Notes: generated by a model not told the origin, from the sequence alone. Positions 13,846-21,663 are shown, counted from the first letter of the stretch. The stretch is DNA of 64,000 nt from Aquabacter sediminis (GCF_028863665.1 NZ_JARBFX010000005.1:248001-312000), one strand, 5' to 3'. Numbers and translations: made by a program.

Positions 13846-14814
13846 TCAGCCGGGGACGTGGCCATAGAGCCAGGGGCAATCCACGACGGCGGGCGCGCGA
13901 ACGCCGTTGGCGGCGGCGTCGAGGCGCATCTGGCGCAGCCGCGCGCGAGGCTCCTCGGGCAGATAGAGCCGCTCATGGCCCCAGAAGCTCGGCCCCGCGA
14001 AGGTCTCGTGGGGCTCCCAGGTGGCCGGGTCGATCACCCGCCCGCCCCAGCCATTTTCCACGAAGAAGCCGGAGGGCGAATGGGCGTAGAAGGAGGTCAT
14101 GTAGTCGTTGGTGTGACGGCCCAGCGTGTAGGCGACCCGGCCCTCCTGCAACTGGGCGAGGTCATAGCCCTGGCCGACATCGTCGAGATTTTTGAACTCC
14201 ACCATGAAGTGATGGAAGCCCGTCTGGCCCGAGCCCACCATGGCGAAGGAATGGTGGCGGCCGTTCACATGGAAGAAATAGAGCGGATAGGGGGTGAGCC
14301 CGTAATCGGAGACGTGGAAGCCCAGGAGATCCCGGTAGAAGGGCAGCAGGGCCTCGATGCGCACGGCGTGCAGCACCGCATGTCCCATGCCCAGCGCCCC
14401 GGTGTTGAAGCCGGAAATGGGCCGGCCGGGCACGAAGGGATCTTCCGCCCGCATGGGGTTGAAGAACAATTCCACCCGGTTGCCGTCGGGATCGTCGAAG
14501 GTGATGAGGTCTTCCACGAAGCGCTGGTCGGCAAGGCCGCGCGTGCCCCGCTTCACCGCCACCCCCGCAGCCTCCAGCCGGGCGCCGAAGGCGTCGAGGT
14601 CGCCCTTCTCCTCCACTTCCCAGCCGATGGCGGCCAGCGTCGAGCCGGGCTCGTTGGCAACGAACAGGCGCTGGCGCTGGTCGTCCATGCGGAAGGTGGC
14701 GTGGCCGGAGGTGACATCCACCGCCTGCATGGCGAGGAGGCCGGAGGCGAAATCGCGCCAGTCCCTCATCTTGTCGGAGCGGATGCCCAGATAGCCCAGT
14801 GCGATGACGCCCAT
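13846..14814 (-). CDS. Type I extradiol ring-cleavage dioxygenase (VOC fold)
   Basis: A 322-residue two-module vicinal-oxygen-chelate protein of the 2,3-dihydroxybiphenyl/catechol 2,3-dioxygenase family. Fe(II) ligands are visible in the C-terminal module: His145 (GMGHAVLH), His201 or His202 (GFHHFMVEF) and Glu253 (FFVENGWGGR). The spacing matches BphC. It should cleave a catechol beside the hydroxyls to give a yellow semialdehyde or oxo-acid. It is not an MhpB homologue, which is type II, although it sits beside an mhpA-like gene. Downstream hydrolase (MhpC) and hydratase (MhpD) genes are absent from the window. Confidence 0.88.
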   Translation of the reverse strand: MGVIALGYLGIRSDKMRDWRDFASGLLAMQAVDVTSGHATFRMDDQRQRLFVANEPGSTLAAIGWEVEEKGDLDAFGARLEAAGVAVKRGTRGLADQRFVEDLITFDDPDGNRVELFFNPMRAEDPFVPGRPISGFNTGALGMGHAVLHAVRIEALLPFYRDLLGFHVSDYGLTPYPLYFFHVNGRHHSFAMVGSGQTGFHHFMVEFKNLDDVGQGYDLAQLQEGRVAYTLGRHTNDYMTSFYAHSPSGFFVENGWGGRVIDPATWEPHETFAGPSFWGHERLYLPEEPRARLRQMRLDAAANGVRAPAVVDCPWLYGHVPG

Positions 14815-14890
14815 GGCTCAGTCCTCCAAAGCGGAAAGTCGAATGCGGGGAAGGGCGCGCGGGCCGTTGGCCGGTCCGCACGCCAGGGGA

Positions 14891-16231
14891 TCAGGGACGC
14901 GGGGCGCCAGTGGCGGGCAGTTCGGTTCCCAGCGCCTCGGTGGCCGGCACGCTGTCGCGCCGGGTGATGTGGAAGCTCGCCCAGAAGCTCAAGGCGGCGC
15001 ACAGCGCGATATAGAGCGAGGGCGCGGCAGGCATCTGGGTGCGCTCGATCAGCATGGTGGCGGCCAGCGGCGCGAAGCCGGACAGGATGGTCACGCTCAC
15101 ATTGTACGACAAGGCGATGCCGGAAAAGCGCACCTTGGTGGGGAAGAGGTTGGCCAGCAAGGAGGGCCAGATGCCGCTCGCCAGGGAGAAGACCAGCGAC
15201 AGAAGGCTCAGCACCAGCACCACGCTGGCCCCGTGATTGGCCAGCAGCATGAACAGGGGCACGACCGTGACGACCATCAGCGCCGAGCCGATGCGCAGGA
15301 TCTGCTTGCCGGGCACATAATCCCCGGCCCAGCCGGCAATGATGAGGCCAATGGAGGACACCACCAGCGCCGAGGTCATGGCGAGTGCCACGTCGGGGGC
15401 CGCATAGCCGAGCGAACGCACCAGGAAGGCGGGCATGAAGCCATAGAGCAGGCCGTTGAAGCCGGCAATGATGGCGGCGATGCCGGCGGCCACGATCAGG
15501 GACCGGCCGTGATCGCGCACCAGTTCCTTGAGCGGATGGCGGGACGCCTTGCCGTGCAGGTTCACGAATTCCGGCGATTCCTCCAGCTTCCGGCGCAGGG
15601 TGAAGGAGATGATGCCGATGACGCCGCCGAACAGGAAGGCAATGCGCCAGCCATAGGACGCGACATCCTGGGGCGGCAGGGCATATTGGATGCCGAGATT
15701 GACCAGGGTGGCGATCAGCACGCCCACATTGACGCAGAAGATGATGAAGCCGCAGGCAAGGCCCGCACGCCGCGGCGCCGCTTCCACCGCATAGGTCACA
15801 GCGCCCGGCAATTCGCCGCCGAGGCAGATGCCCTGAACCAGGCGGAAGGCCACCAGCAGCAGCGGCGCCGCAATGCCCCAGGTGGCGTAGGAGGGCAGGA
15901 GGCCGATGGCGATGGTGGCCAGCGTCGTCAGGCCGAGCGAGGCGATGAAGACCGGCCGGCGGCCATAGCGGTCACCCAGGCCCCCCAGCAGCACACCGCC
16001 CAGCGGCCGCGCCAAGAACCCCAGCGCCAGCACCGAGAAGGACAGGATGAGCGACACATAGGGGTCGCTGGTGGGGAAGAACTGGGCCGAGATGTACTGG
16101 ACGAAAATGCCGTAGATGATGAAATCGTAGAATTCCAGCGAGCCACCGAGGCTGGCCAGCATGATGATGCGCCACTGCGCGCGGCTGAGCCGGGGCGCGG
16201 GAGCGGGCGATGATGTGAGTGTGGCGCTCAT
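14891..16231 (-). CDS. MFS transporter, metabolite:H+ symporter type
   Basis: A 446-residue transporter with twelve predicted membrane segments. The N-terminal GGSLEFYDFIIYGIF and the loop 2-3 motif GGLGDRYGRRP are typical of the MHS branch of the major facilitator superfamily, which takes up aromatic acids, dicarboxylates and betaines. First gene of the minus-strand aromatic set (76 bases before the dioxygenase gene), so it probably imports the pathway substrate by proton symport. The exact substrate is not readable. Confidence 0.85.
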   Translation of the reverse strand: MSATLTSSPAPAPRLSRAQWRIIMLASLGGSLEFYDFIIYGIFVQYISAQFFPTSDPYVSLILSFSVLALGFLARPLGGVLLGGLGDRYGRRPVFIASLGLTTLATIAIGLLPSYATWGIAAPLLLVAFRLVQGICLGGELPGAVTYAVEAAPRRAGLACGFIIFCVNVGVLIATLVNLGIQYALPPQDVASYGWRIAFLFGGVIGIISFTLRRKLEESPEFVNLHGKASRHPLKELVRDHGRSLIVAAGIAAIIAGFNGLLYGFMPAFLVRSLGYAAPDVALAMTSALVVSSIGLIIAGWAGDYVPGKQILRIGSALMVVTVVPLFMLLANHGASVVLVLSLLSLVFSLASGIWPSLLANLFPTKVRFSGIALSYNVSVTILSGFAPLAATMLIERTQMPAAPSLYIALCAALSFWASFHITRRDSVPATEALGTELPATGAPRP

Positions 16232-16816
16232 TGGTCCTCAGGCCCTCCGTAAGCCTTCTTGATGGGCGGGAATTGGCAATGGGGGATCGTTCGCCCGACG
16301 CGCGCGGCGGGCGGCACCCGGGCGGACCGGGAGGTCTCAGCCTCGGCTCGGCAGATCGAGGTGCAGCGCGTCAGCCGGCGTGAGCCGCCGAAGGGAAATG
16401 GCGCGGCGGGCCGTCTGCGCTCTTGTCACTGCAAAGAAGATGTCCGGGTGGCGGTCAGGAAGGGATGGGTCGTGATCTCATCCGATCACGTCTTCCTGGC
16501 GCGCCGGTGCGCCTCGGCCTCATGGTGTCCTCCGGTTTTTCTTATGTGTCTGGCATAGGCCGGTGCGGCGACATGCAACAGAGGAAAACCCCTCCTGTCC
16601 GCCTGGCGGACAGGGTGGTGCAAGCCTTGCCTGCGAAGGATCGCGGTGGAAGCGGCTTCGGGGCCCGGCGCGCGCGCCCGACGCACCGTGCCGTGCGGCG
16701 GCCGGTGTTCGAGGGGTCGGCTGTTGTTCCCTTGACGCTTTGTTGATTTGAGGCGCCCGCGTGTGTCCCCCTAAGGCAGAGCTTGAGCAACGAAGAAAAA
16801 CCAAAAGGTTCGTATC
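16232..16816. other. 585-base spacer between the divergent transporter and exosortase loci
   Basis: It must hold promoters for both directions. I see no convincing gene: the open frames in it lack family features and ribosome-binding sites. It contains a perfect 21-base inverted repeat (16594-16614) and a TTGACG -35-like hexamer (16734-16739) without a good -10. No GTAACG-N16-CGAA promoter was found. Confidence 0.6.
16594..16614. repeat. Perfect 21-base inverted repeat upstream of the exosortase locus
   Basis: Ten-base arms CCTGTCCGCC and GGCGGACAGG around a single T. It lies 203 bases upstream of the candidate exosortase substrate gene. It could be a dimeric-repressor operator or an RNA hairpin; there is no T-run. 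Confidence 0.75.
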
Positions 16817-17062
16817 ATGAGACCCAAAGGCCAGATGCTGTCCCACGTCTTCCTGGCAGGGATCCTGGGCGTCTGCCTCGTCACGGCTTCTGCGGCCGGG
16901 GATGTCTCCCGGGCCTGGGGCGATGACGATTACGCTGGCGAGCGCGGCCATCACGGTGGCGGCGGGCACCATGGCGCGCCCGGGCCGCTGGCTGGGGTTG
17001 GCCTGCCGGCTCTCGCCGTGGCGGGCCTCTATTATGTCATCCGCAAGCGCCGCCAAGGCTGA
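16817..17062 (+). CDS. Small exported His/Gly-rich protein with exosortase-type sorting tail
   Basis: An 81-residue protein with a tripartite design. A signal peptide spans residues 1-27 (ends TASAAG). A short acidic and His/Gly-rich segment spans 35-54, with HH pairs at 45-46 and 51-52. The C-terminal tail has a short motif (APGPLAGVGLP, 54-64), a hydrophobic span (about 65-75) and a terminal basic cluster (RKRR, 76-79). This tail order is the hallmark of PEP-CTERM-like sorting signals. The next gene, overlapping its 3' end, encodes an exosortase, so this is very probably its dedicated substrate. AAAAGG lies 8 bases before the ATG. The mature region would be only about 30 residues; metal binding by the His pairs is a guess. 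Confidence 0.75.
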   Translation: MRPKGQMLSHVFLAGILGVCLVTASAAGDVSRAWGDDDYAGERGHHGGGGHHGAPGPLAGVGLPALAVAGLYYVIRKRRQG

Positions 17063-17930
17063 AGCGGCCGCCCCGCCTCCCCGCGCGTTTCAGCGACGGG
17101 ACCTGTGGTGCGCGGTGTTGGTGGTGGGGCTCGGCAACGGCATTGCCGCCCGCGCCATCACTGCCATCGGTGAGGTGGGCTGGGCCGACGCCATCTATTC
17201 CACCTTCGATGTCTCCATCATCGTGTGGGCCGCCTGCGCGGTGCTGCTGGGCCGGGTGTGGGTCTTGCCCGAGGCGCCGGTGCGCCGGGTCGACCTCGCG
17301 GTGGCCTGCGCCTGCACCGGGGCCTTCTTGCTACCGGTAGGGCAGGCGAGCTGGTTCGGGTTGACGCTCCTCAGCGTCCACATGACGGTTTCCAGCCCGC
17401 GCGGGTCCGAGGGACGCCGCGCCGCCGCCCTGCTCCTGGCGCTCACCCTCGCCATGCTCTGGGCCCGCCTGCTGCTGTCTGTTTTCAGCGGGCCGCTGTT
17501 GCGGACGGACGCGGCCCTGGTTGCCGCTCTTCTGGGCGAGCAAGCGGTGGACAATACGGTGCCGCTCGCGGACGGTTCGGGCGTGCTGTGGATCGCGCCC
17601 GCCTGTTCCTCGGTGCTCAACCTGGCTCTGACGCTGCTCTGCGCCCAAACCTTCCTTGCCCGCTCCGGCCGGCCTTGGACGCTGCGGGCCGTAGGGTGGA
17701 CGCTGGTGGCGGGCGCTCTCGTCTTCGCCCTCAACATTGTGCGGCTTGCGGTACTGGCGGCCTTTCCCCGCTACTATGACGTGTTGCACGGCCCGGCTGG
17801 CCAGGGGGTGTTCGGCCTCCTGACACTGGCGGTCATTGTCGGGGTGCTCGTCCTCGGCGGGGTGGGAGGGGAGGCGCGGCCTGGCCCACGTCCGCTCCAG
17901 CCCGTCCAGGACGAGGGGGCGACGCCATGA
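17034..17930 (+). CDS. Exosortase/archaeosortase-family transpeptidase
   Basis: A polytopic inner-membrane cysteine protease/transpeptidase of the exosortase family, 298 residues from the ATG at 17034. All three family catalytic residues are visible near the periplasmic ends of the late helices: Cys191 in APACSSVLNL, Arg237 in NIVRLAVLA and His252 in YYDVLHGPAGQG. About eight hydrophobic spans are present. It should recognise the C-terminal tail of the upstream small protein, cut it and pass it to an acceptor. The start overlaps the substrate gene by 29 bases, and the stop overlaps the next ATG (ATGA). The frame is open further upstream to 16902, but that would lie deep inside the substrate gene. 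The subfamily was not assigned. Confidence 0.85.
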   Translation: MSSASAAKAEAAAPPPRAFQRRDLWCAVLVVGLGNGIAARAITAIGEVGWADAIYSTFDVSIIVWAACAVLLGRVWVLPEAPVRRVDLAVACACTGAFLLPVGQASWFGLTLLSVHMTVSSPRGSEGRRAAALLLALTLAMLWARLLLSVFSGPLLRTDAALVAALLGEQAVDNTVPLADGSGVLWIAPACSSVLNLALTLLCAQTFLARSGRPWTLRAVGWTLVAGALVFALNIVRLAVLAAFPRYYDVLHGPAGQGVFGLLTLAVIVGVLVLGGVGGEARPGPRPLQPVQDEGATP

Positions 17931-18436
17931 CGGGCGTTCCGCTCCCCGGCGCTGCACGGGCGCGCCTCGCCCTTCTTGTGGCGGTTGCGGTGATGCTGGG
18001 CCTGGGAATTGGGCTCAAGCTCCTGGCCGCGCGCCATCGGCCAGAGGATCCGACCCCCCTGCGCCTCGCTGCCGCCCGCGCCTTCCTGGAAGGGCAGGGG
18101 CTTTCCGTGACCGGGCAGGAGACGACCCTCGACCTCCATTTGCTGACCGCACGCAAGGGCGAGGCCTGCCGCCTCGTCCTTGCGCTGCTGGCGCCGCAAG
18201 GCTGGCACGGGGGCGTGCTGCGCACGCTGGGGCAGCCGGGCGATGACCTCTTTTTCGTGCTCGACGGTCACGCCACCGACGCGCAGCCGGTGTGGCGGGC
18301 GCGGCTCGCCCTTTATGGCGCCTTGCTGCAAATCCAGTTCGGCATCACGGCTCGGCCGCCCGCGCTCCTGGGCATCGTCGCGCGGCCCGCCTGCGGGGCG
18401 CGGGATTATCCCTGGAGCCAGATCGAGGTCCGCTAG
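17927..18436 (+). CDS. Membrane-anchored protein coupled to the exosortase, function unknown
   Basis: A 169-residue protein with one N-terminal transmembrane segment (about 13-35) and a predicted periplasmic domain of about 130 residues. It has two cysteines, Cys81 (GEACRLVL) and Cys156 (RPACGARDYPW), which could form a disulfide. Its ATG overlaps the exosortase stop, so it is made in step with the enzyme. The position matches that of EpsI-type exosortase-associated proteins, but I do not see enough shared residues to call it EpsI. It may help hold the substrate or acceptor. That role is inferred only from the coupling. Confidence 0.6.
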   Translation: MTGVPLPGAARARLALLVAVAVMLGLGIGLKLLAARHRPEDPTPLRLAAARAFLEGQGLSVTGQETTLDLHLLTARKGEACRLVLALLAPQGWHGGVLRTLGQPGDDLFFVLDGHATDAQPVWRARLALYGALLQIQFGITARPPALLGIVARPACGARDYPWSQIEVR

Positions 18437-18585
18437 GAGCTGCGCCGGGGTGCATGCCCCTCATGCTGGGGGACGCCACGGCACGCGCCGTGCTCTCTGC
18501 CGGGCAGAACAGACTGCGATGCGACTGCCCTTCCTTCCCGCCGCCCATGGCCGGTGCCACCGGCTCTGACGCGGGCGGGCTCGCC

Positions 18586-19224
18586 TCACCAGCGCAGCAG
18601 GCGCCTGCCCAAGAGGGCCCCAAGGCCGGCCACGGCCAGGATGGAAAGGCCGTACCACGTCAGCACGAAGAAGGCGGAATCGTCCGGGCAGTGAAAGGCG
18701 TAGACGGCGGCGCCGAGGCCGCCCGCCAGGAAGCCTGCCGCCGCGCCGGCTTCCGCCGGGCGGGCCGGGGCGCCGCGCCGCAACGCCACCAGGGCCGCGC
18801 CCAGCACCGGAAGGGAGAGCAGCGGCACATAAGCGAGGCAATAGGGGGCGAAGCGGCCGATGAGGCCGGGCATCCAGCTGCGTTCCGGGGTCGTCAGCAT
18901 CTCGCCCGCGCAGCCCGCCAGGGCCAAGGCGAGTGGCAGCAGGATGACGGCCCAGGACGGGCGCCGAGCGCCGGGCCGGGACAGGCGCAAAGTGAGGGCG
19001 CCGGCCGAGGCGGCCATGGCAAGGCCGACCGCGAATTTCAGCAGGATGCGCGGATCCGTCATCAGCCCGGCAAGGCCCGGCCGCACATTCAGCGTGGCGG
19101 CGAACAAGGCGGCCGCGGCCACCAGGCCGACCACAAGCGCCCCCGCGAGCCCGGCTTGAAGGCTCGGCCCCGGGCGGGGATCGCTGGCGAGGGCTCGGAT
19201 CAGGTCGTCGGTCTTCACGCGCAT
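18586..19224 (-). CDS. nrsF: NrsF-family (DUF1109) membrane anti-sigma factor
   Basis: A 212-residue integral membrane protein with six predicted helices and a short cytoplasmic N-terminus (MRVKTDDLIRALASDP) typical of NrsF/DUF1109. Counted from the alternative ATG at 19227, Cys130 (FAPYCLAY) and Cys180 (AFHCPDDSAFF) are 50 residues apart. As I recall, this matches the two cysteines used by Caulobacter NrsF for sensing chromate and cadmium stress. It should hold the ECF sigma factor at the membrane until the cysteines react. Two in-frame ATGs stand in tandem at 19227 and 19224; the upstream sigma gene stops one base before the first. Confidence 0.85.
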   Translation of the reverse strand: MRVKTDDLIRALASDPRPGPSLQAGLAGALVVGLVAAAALFAATLNVRPGLAGLMTDPRILLKFAVGLAMAASAGALTLRLSRPGARRPSWAVILLPLALALAGCAGEMLTTPERSWMPGLIGRFAPYCLAYVPLLSLPVLGAALVALRRGAPARPAEAGAAAGFLAGGLGAAVYAFHCPDDSAFFVLTWYGLSILAVAGLGALLGRRLLRW

Positions 19225-19228
19225 CATC

Positions 19229-19783
19229 CTATTCGATGTCTTCGCCGCGCAGGCGATCGGCGAGGCGGGCGAAGGCGCGGTGCAAGTTCACCCGCACGGC
19301 GCCGGGCGTGAGCCCGAGGCGGCTCGCCGTCTCGCCGACCGAGGCGCCCTCCACCGCGATGGAGGTGAGCACATCGCGCTGACGCGGGGGCAGGGTGGCC
19401 AGATGGCGCTGCACGTCGGGGGCGTCGGGGCCGGGGCGCTGTTCCTCAGCGGGGAGGATCTCGGCAAAATCCTCGATGGGCACTTCCACCCGCCGCCCGC
19501 GCCGGCGCAGATGGTCCACGAACTTGTTGCGGGCGATGGTCCACAGCCAGGGGCCCAGCGGATCGGAGGACCGCCAGGTGTGCCGCTTCAGGTGAACAGC
19601 CAGCAGGATCTCCTGCACCACATCCTCGCTCTCCCCCGTCCCCAGTCCGATGCTGGAAAAACGCCGGCGGACGGCCGCGCGCAGCGCCGGCGCCAGTTCG
19701 CGCAGAAGCTGCTCATAGGCCTGCTGGTTGCCGGCAAGCGCATCCCGCATGCCCTGCGCCCAGCGCCGTTCGCGATCGTCCAT
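19229..19783 (-). CDS. sigF: ECF sigma factor, SigF-like
   Basis: A 184-residue extracytoplasmic-function sigma factor. Region 2 (about 15-90) shows EDVVQEILLAVHLKRHTW and PLGPWLWTIARNKFVDHLRR. Region 4 (about 120-175) shows LPPRQRDVLTSIAVEGASVG and an HTH ending GAVRVNLHRAFARL. An ATG at 19804 is in frame, but it falls inside the -10 of the promoter described next. The ATG at 19783, with GGGAAAG upstream, is therefore preferred. It is followed by nrsF one base later. It probably directs its own transcription and that of other genes carrying the same promoter. Confidence 0.9.
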   Translation of the reverse strand: MDDRERRWAQGMRDALAGNQQAYEQLLRELAPALRAAVRRRFSSIGLGTGESEDVVQEILLAVHLKRHTWRSSDPLGPWLWTIARNKFVDHLRRRGRRVEVPIEDFAEILPAEEQRPGPDAPDVQRHLATLPPRQRDVLTSIAVEGASVGETASRLGLTPGAVRVNLHRAFARLADRLRGEDIE

Positions 19784-19801
19784 CCACGCTTTCCCAAAGG
19801 T

Positions 19802-19829
19802 CATTCGCGCGACGGGGCCCCGGCGTTAC
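19802..19829 (-). promoter_or_regulatory. ECF-type autoregulatory promoter, GTAACG-N16-CGAATG
   Basis: On the minus strand GTAACG (19829-19824), exactly 16 bases, then CGAATG (19807-19802). The Caulobacter SigF consensus is, from memory, GTAACC-N16-CGAA. It sits directly before the sigma gene and implies a very short leader. Confidence 0.8.
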
Positions 19830-19915
19830 ATCCGCCCGGCCCCCGTCCTGTTCGTACCGCACGGCTCGGGAATGGCAAATGCAAAGGGGCGCCAGCATGC
19901 GGCATGGTGCTGCGC

Positions 19916-20539
19916 TCAGGTGGTGCCAGCATCCCCCGCGCGCCGCGCCCGGAAGCGGCTCACCTTGTCCCGGTTGCCGCATATGCTCATGGTGCACCAG
20001 CGGCGGCGCCCGTTGCGGCCTTGATCATAGAAGACCATGGAGCAGGCCGGATTGGCGCAATGCTTCAGCCGTTCCGGCTCGAAGTCGCAGAGGAAGCGCG
20101 CGAAATCGAGCGCGATGGCGCCCGCAATGCCGCCCGCTTCCTCGGACAGCACATAGCCGCTTCCTTCGATGCTCACGCGTGGTCGCACATGAACCGAGGC
20201 GAGCGCCCGGTTGGCGGCGTCCGCGATGTCCGCGCGGGGCGCGCCGCCCTGTGCCAGCTCATCAAAGAGGGCGCGCAAATCCCGGCGCAGGTCCAGCACG
20301 GCCTTGTGCACCTTGCCGCGTGCCGCAGGCTCGGGCGGCTGGACGCGGGCGAGCACCGTCCACAGCGCGAGATCGTCGGGCGTGGCGATGAGGTCGCGGG
20401 GGCCGTCCTCGGTGACCGGCGTGGTGTTGAGAAGGTCGATCCACAATCGCCCGCCCAGAAACGGCACGCCGTCCCGGAACTCCCCCTCCGCAGGGGAGGG
20501 GACGGGATGGGGGGTGGCAGGCTTTGGGGCGTGGGGCAT
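19916..20539 (-). CDS. ABATE/CGNR zinc-finger protein
   Basis: A 207-residue protein with an N-terminal ABATE domain (GGRLWIDLLNT onward, about 28-145) and a C-terminal CGNR zinc finger (about 160-200). The cysteines are Cys-x4-Cys in HCANPACSMVFYD and Cys-x4-Cys in RRWCTMSICGNRDKVSRFR, ending in the CGNR signature. The family is thought to act as stress-responsive transcription regulators, but targets are generally unknown. The first 25 residues are Pro-rich and low-complexity, so the true start may be further in. It is divergent from nothing obvious and stands alone. Confidence 0.82.
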   Translation of the reverse strand: MPHAPKPATPHPVPSPAEGEFRDGVPFLGGRLWIDLLNTTPVTEDGPRDLIATPDDLALWTVLARVQPPEPAARGKVHKAVLDLRRDLRALFDELAQGGAPRADIADAANRALASVHVRPRVSIEGSGYVLSEEAGGIAGAIALDFARFLCDFEPERLKHCANPACSMVFYDQGRNGRRRWCTMSICGNRDKVSRFRARRAGDAGTT

Positions 20540-20582
20540 CAGGGATCCGGCGGCAGGCGCGAGCCTCCCGCATCTAACGGAT

Positions 20583-20626
20583 TTCCGAGCGAAGCGGAAA
20601 CCGGTTCGCGTGAAAGGAAAACCGCC
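20583..20626. repeat. Probable dispersed alphaproteobacterial repeat element
   Basis: Contains ccgagcgaagcggaaaccgg followed by ttcgcgtgaaaggaaaaccg. I recognise this pattern from many Hyphomicrobiales intergenic regions. Only one copy is seen here, so the repeat status rests on memory. Confidence 0.4.
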
Positions 20627-20701
20627 AAGCCAAAGAAAGCGCGCGTCTTGGCTTGGTGCCAGGACGGCCGGCGGACATGACGCCCGCCGGCCGCTCCGGC
20701 C

Positions 20702-21592
20702 TTAGCGCAAGGTGCGGTCGAGGAAGGCGAGGGTGGCGGCGCCGATCTCGTCCACGTGGGTCTCGAGGGCGAAGTGGCCGGCATCGAAGAGATGCACCTC
20801 GGTCTCGGGGATGCAGGCCTTTACATGGTCGACGCCGGCGAGGGTGAAGAAGGGATCATTCTTCCCCCACACCACCAGCGTGGGCGGCCGGCGGGCGCGC
20901 AGATAGGCGGCGAAGGCGGGATAGAGGGCCACATTGTCCTGATAAGCCTGCAGCAATTCCAGCTGGATGGCGTCATTGCCGGGCCGGTCGAGGCCCGCCT
21001 GGTCGACGATGTAGCTCTCCGGCGCCACCCGCTCGGGCCGGGAGGCGCCGTGCAGATATTGGAAGCGCGTGGTGTCGGCGCTCAGCAGGTTGCGTACCGG
21101 CGCCTCGCTTTCGGGCGTGCGGCTTTCCCAATAGGGGGCGATCTGGGCGACCACGTCAGGGTTCCAGCCTTCCACATTGGCCACCGCATTCTGGAAGATG
21201 AGCCCGCGCACCCGCTCGGGGTGGCGTAGCGCGAGGCGCAGGCCCACCGGGCCGCCATAATCCTGCATGTAGAGCGTGTAGTCCCGCGCGCCGACCGCCT
21301 GCGTGAAGCCCTCGATCACTTCGGCGAGGCTGGCGAAGGAATAGGGGAAGGCGTCCGGAGCGGGCGCGGACGAGATCCCGAAGCCCGGATAATCAGGCGC
21401 CAGCACCCGATAGCGGGTGGCCAGCAGGGGAATGAGGTCTCGGTACATGTGGGAGGAAGACGGGAAGCCGTGGAGCAGCAGCACCGCGGGGGCCTCGGCG
21501 GGGCCGGCCTCCCGATAGGCGATGGTCAGGCCGTTCACGGTCACGGTGCGGTGGAGGGCGCGCGTCGACGCCCCCGCAAGAGGTGCGGGCAT
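20702..21592 (-). CDS. Alpha/beta hydrolase with Asp nucleophile (epoxide hydrolase/dehalogenase branch)
   Basis: A 296-residue alpha/beta hydrolase from the ATG at 21592 (the frame is open to 21835). The oxyanion motif LLHGFPSSSHMYRDLIP lies at about 39-56. The nucleophile elbow is MQDYGGPVG with Asp111, the acid is probably Asp246 (GKNDPFF) and the base His273 (DAGHFAL). An Asp nucleophile places it with epoxide hydrolases and haloalkane or fluoroacetate dehalogenases, not esterases. Haloalkane dehalogenase DhlA has Trp after the nucleophile where this has Tyr, so a dehalogenase call is not supported. A promoter with an overlapping palindrome lies upstream. Confidence 0.85.
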   Translation of the reverse strand: MPAPLAGASTRALHRTVTVNGLTIAYREAGPAEAPAVLLLHGFPSSSHMYRDLIPLLATRYRVLAPDYPGFGISSAPAPDAFPYSFASLAEVIEGFTQAVGARDYTLYMQDYGGPVGLRLALRHPERVRGLIFQNAVANVEGWNPDVVAQIAPYWESRTPESEAPVRNLLSADTTRFQYLHGASRPERVAPESYIVDQAGLDRPGNDAIQLELLQAYQDNVALYPAFAAYLRARRPPTLVVWGKNDPFFTLAGVDHVKACIPETEVHLFDAGHFALETHVDEIGAATLAFLDRTLR

Positions 21593-21663
21593 AGGCAAGG
21601 CTCCTGGTTTGGCAGAGGGGCGCACGGCCCAATGCGGGCGGGCATCAGCCCCGGTATGGCCAA

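Noticed and set aside
16259-16746. Short open frames in the spacer before the exosortase locus
   Set aside because: No ribosome-binding site, no recognisable domain, and composition is that of non-coding GC-rich DNA.
16232-16816. An ECF-type promoter that would link the exosortase genes to the adjacent sigma factor
   Set aside because: I looked for GTAAC-N16-CGAA on both strands and found none; adjacency alone is not evidence of control.
20702-21592. Haloalkane dehalogenase call for the alpha/beta hydrolase
   Set aside because: The Asp nucleophile fits, but the halide-binding Trp next to it is Tyr here, so only the broader branch is supported.
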